A DNA stretch of 7,394 nt from Sutterella parvirubra YIT 11816 (lineage in GTDB: Bacteria > Pseudomonadota > Gammaproteobacteria > Burkholderiales > Burkholderiaceae_F). Position 1 is the stretch's first letter; every line of letters begins with the position of its first letter. Below, piece after piece: positions 6,505 through 7,394 of the stretch. The stretch covers positions 10,339 through 17,732 of the forward strand of contig NZ_JH604953.1 in assembly GCF_000250875.1 (NCBI RefSeq). Direction: 5' to 3'. The notes beneath the pieces are model-generated. The model saw nothing but the letters and a program-made list of their open reading frames with translations. It was not told where the DNA came from and ran no database searches. Position numbers and translations under genes: made by a program.

Positions 6505-7394
6505 ATGCAAAACAACACCATCGCCGCCGCCATGCCCGGCTTCGGCACGAAAACCATCCTCGCGGCCGCCGTGGCGGCCGTCATCTCGACCGGCGCCTTT
6601 GCGGCGTCCTCGTCCGGCGTCCTGATCACCCCCGACGCCACCGAACTCAATTCCCCCGTGAAGGGCGGTGAGGAAGCCAATTTTGAAGGCACCCGCGCCT
6701 ACCTCTATGCCGGGAACGCCCTCGCCATCTCGATGGAAGGCCGCGACTACGGCGAGAACGCCAAGGTCGAGGGCGTCAAGTCCTCCTACGTTCAGGAACA
6801 GGCTGCGGGCGGTGCCGACACGTTGGCCATCAACGCGCTCATCCTCGAAGGCGGCACCATCTCGGGCCTCGTCGCCGACCCGGTCAAGGACGCCGAAACG
6901 TCCGCCGTCGGCGGATCGGCCTTGGCCGCGGTCTACTCGAAGAGCGAAGGCAACGCCAACGCGCTCCGCGTGCGCGTGAAGGGCACCGACTTCACCGGCA
7001 ACGCCTCGACCGGTCAGGGAGGCGCCGTCTACCTGGAAGGCGTGGAAGCCGCCTTCACCGACTCGAACTTCCAGAACAACACCTCCTCGAAGGAAGGCGG
7101 TGCGATCTACGCGAAGGGCGGTCAGGTGACCCTCGCCGCGGCGAACGCCGACGTCGTCATCTCCGGGAACAAGGACGCTTCGAAGAATGCCGGCGGCTTC
7201 CTCTACGCCGCCGACGCCGCGAACGTCACCTTGGACGCCGCCGAAGGCCGCACGATCACGATCGGGACCGCGGGCGAATCGACCGACGGGCTCGCCTCCT
7301 ACACGACCCGCGACAGCCACGGCACCCTCAGGAAGACGGGTGAGGGCAAGGTCGTCATCAACAGCTCGATGGAATCGTGGAACAACGACATCAC
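6505..7394 (+). CDS. Autotransporter-like surface protein, N-terminal part
   Basis: The frame runs open through the right edge, giving 296 residues of a longer protein. GGAG (6491-6494) lies 10 bases before the ATG, and an in-frame TAA at 6496-6498 limits extension. Met10 lacks a ribosome binding site. A Sec signal peptide is clear: K16, a hydrophobic core about 17-30, and likely cleavage after AFA (31-33). The passenger then shows Pmp-type repeats of the chlamydial polymorphic outer membrane protein kind: FTGN (163-166) followed by GGAVY (172-176), and FQNN (189-192) followed by GGAIY (198-202). A third degenerate copy has ISGN (219-222) and GGFLY (230-234). GTLRKTGEGKVVINSS (from 273) matches the autotransporter-associated beta-strand repeat. 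Such proteins form a beta-helix outside the cell and usually end in an outer-membrane beta-barrel; that end lies beyond the window. Adhesion is the common role, but the ligand is unknown. Confidence 0.82.
   Translation, partial: MQNNTIAAAMPGFGTKTILAAAVAAVISTGAFAASSSGVLITPDATELNSPVKGGEEANFEGTRAYLYAGNALAISMEGRDYGENAKVEGVKSSYVQEQAAGGADTLAINALILEGGTISGLVADPVKDAETSAVGGSALAAVYSKSEGNANALRVRVKGTDFTGNASTGQGGAVYLEGVEAAFTDSNFQNNTSSKEGGAIYAKGGQVTLAAANADVVISGNKDASKNAGGFLYAADAANVTLDAAEGRTITIGTAGESTDGLASYTTRDSHGTLRKTGEGKVVINSSMESWNNDI

Noticed and set aside
6370..7320. 316-residue minus-strand open frame opposite the autotransporter
   Set aside because: It is Gly/Arg/Val-rich shadow sequence. The plus strand has a signal peptide, a ribosome binding site and repeat motifs.

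Overview
The window is GC-rich double-stranded bacterial DNA with strong GC bias at third codon positions. It holds three complete protein genes, one gene cut by the right edge, and a probable gene tail at the left edge. A DcuC-type anaerobic dicarboxylate carrier, an M20 metallopeptidase and a surface autotransporter with Pmp-type repeats together suggest an anaerobic or microaerophilic Gram-negative. A host-associated Betaproteobacterium of the Sutterella/Parasutterella kind (Sutterellaceae) fits best. This is inference from gene content; no rRNA or other taxonomic marker is present.

Layout, left to right. Bases 2-94 are probably the 3' end of an upstream plus-strand gene. A 174-base gap follows, ending in an 11-bp stem-loop that abuts the Shine-Dalgarno of a 462-residue DcuC-family transporter (269-1657, +). 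A 195-base gap carries three small inverted repeats and leads to a 421-residue M20-family zinc peptidase (1853-3118, +). That gene ends in a textbook intrinsic terminator (3145-3184).

An 842-residue protein that I cannot assign to any family is encoded convergently (3258-5786, -). Its start faces a 718-base non-coding stretch (5787-6504) containing a perfect 14-bp palindrome, a short tandem repeat and nested inverted repeats, with an AT-richer part around 6100-6380. The last gene (6505 to the edge, +) is the N-terminal 296 residues of a secreted autotransporter-like protein: signal peptide, two Pmp-type repeats plus a degenerate third, and one autotransporter-associated beta-strand repeat.

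The transporter and the peptidase plausibly work together: the peptidase could release amino acids or acyl groups feeding anaerobic metabolism, and the carrier could exchange or export C4-dicarboxylates such as succinate. The 842-residue protein and the autotransporter are divergently transcribed and share a long control region. Nothing else in the sequence links them. I see no rRNA, tRNA, CRISPR array, transposase or recombinase.
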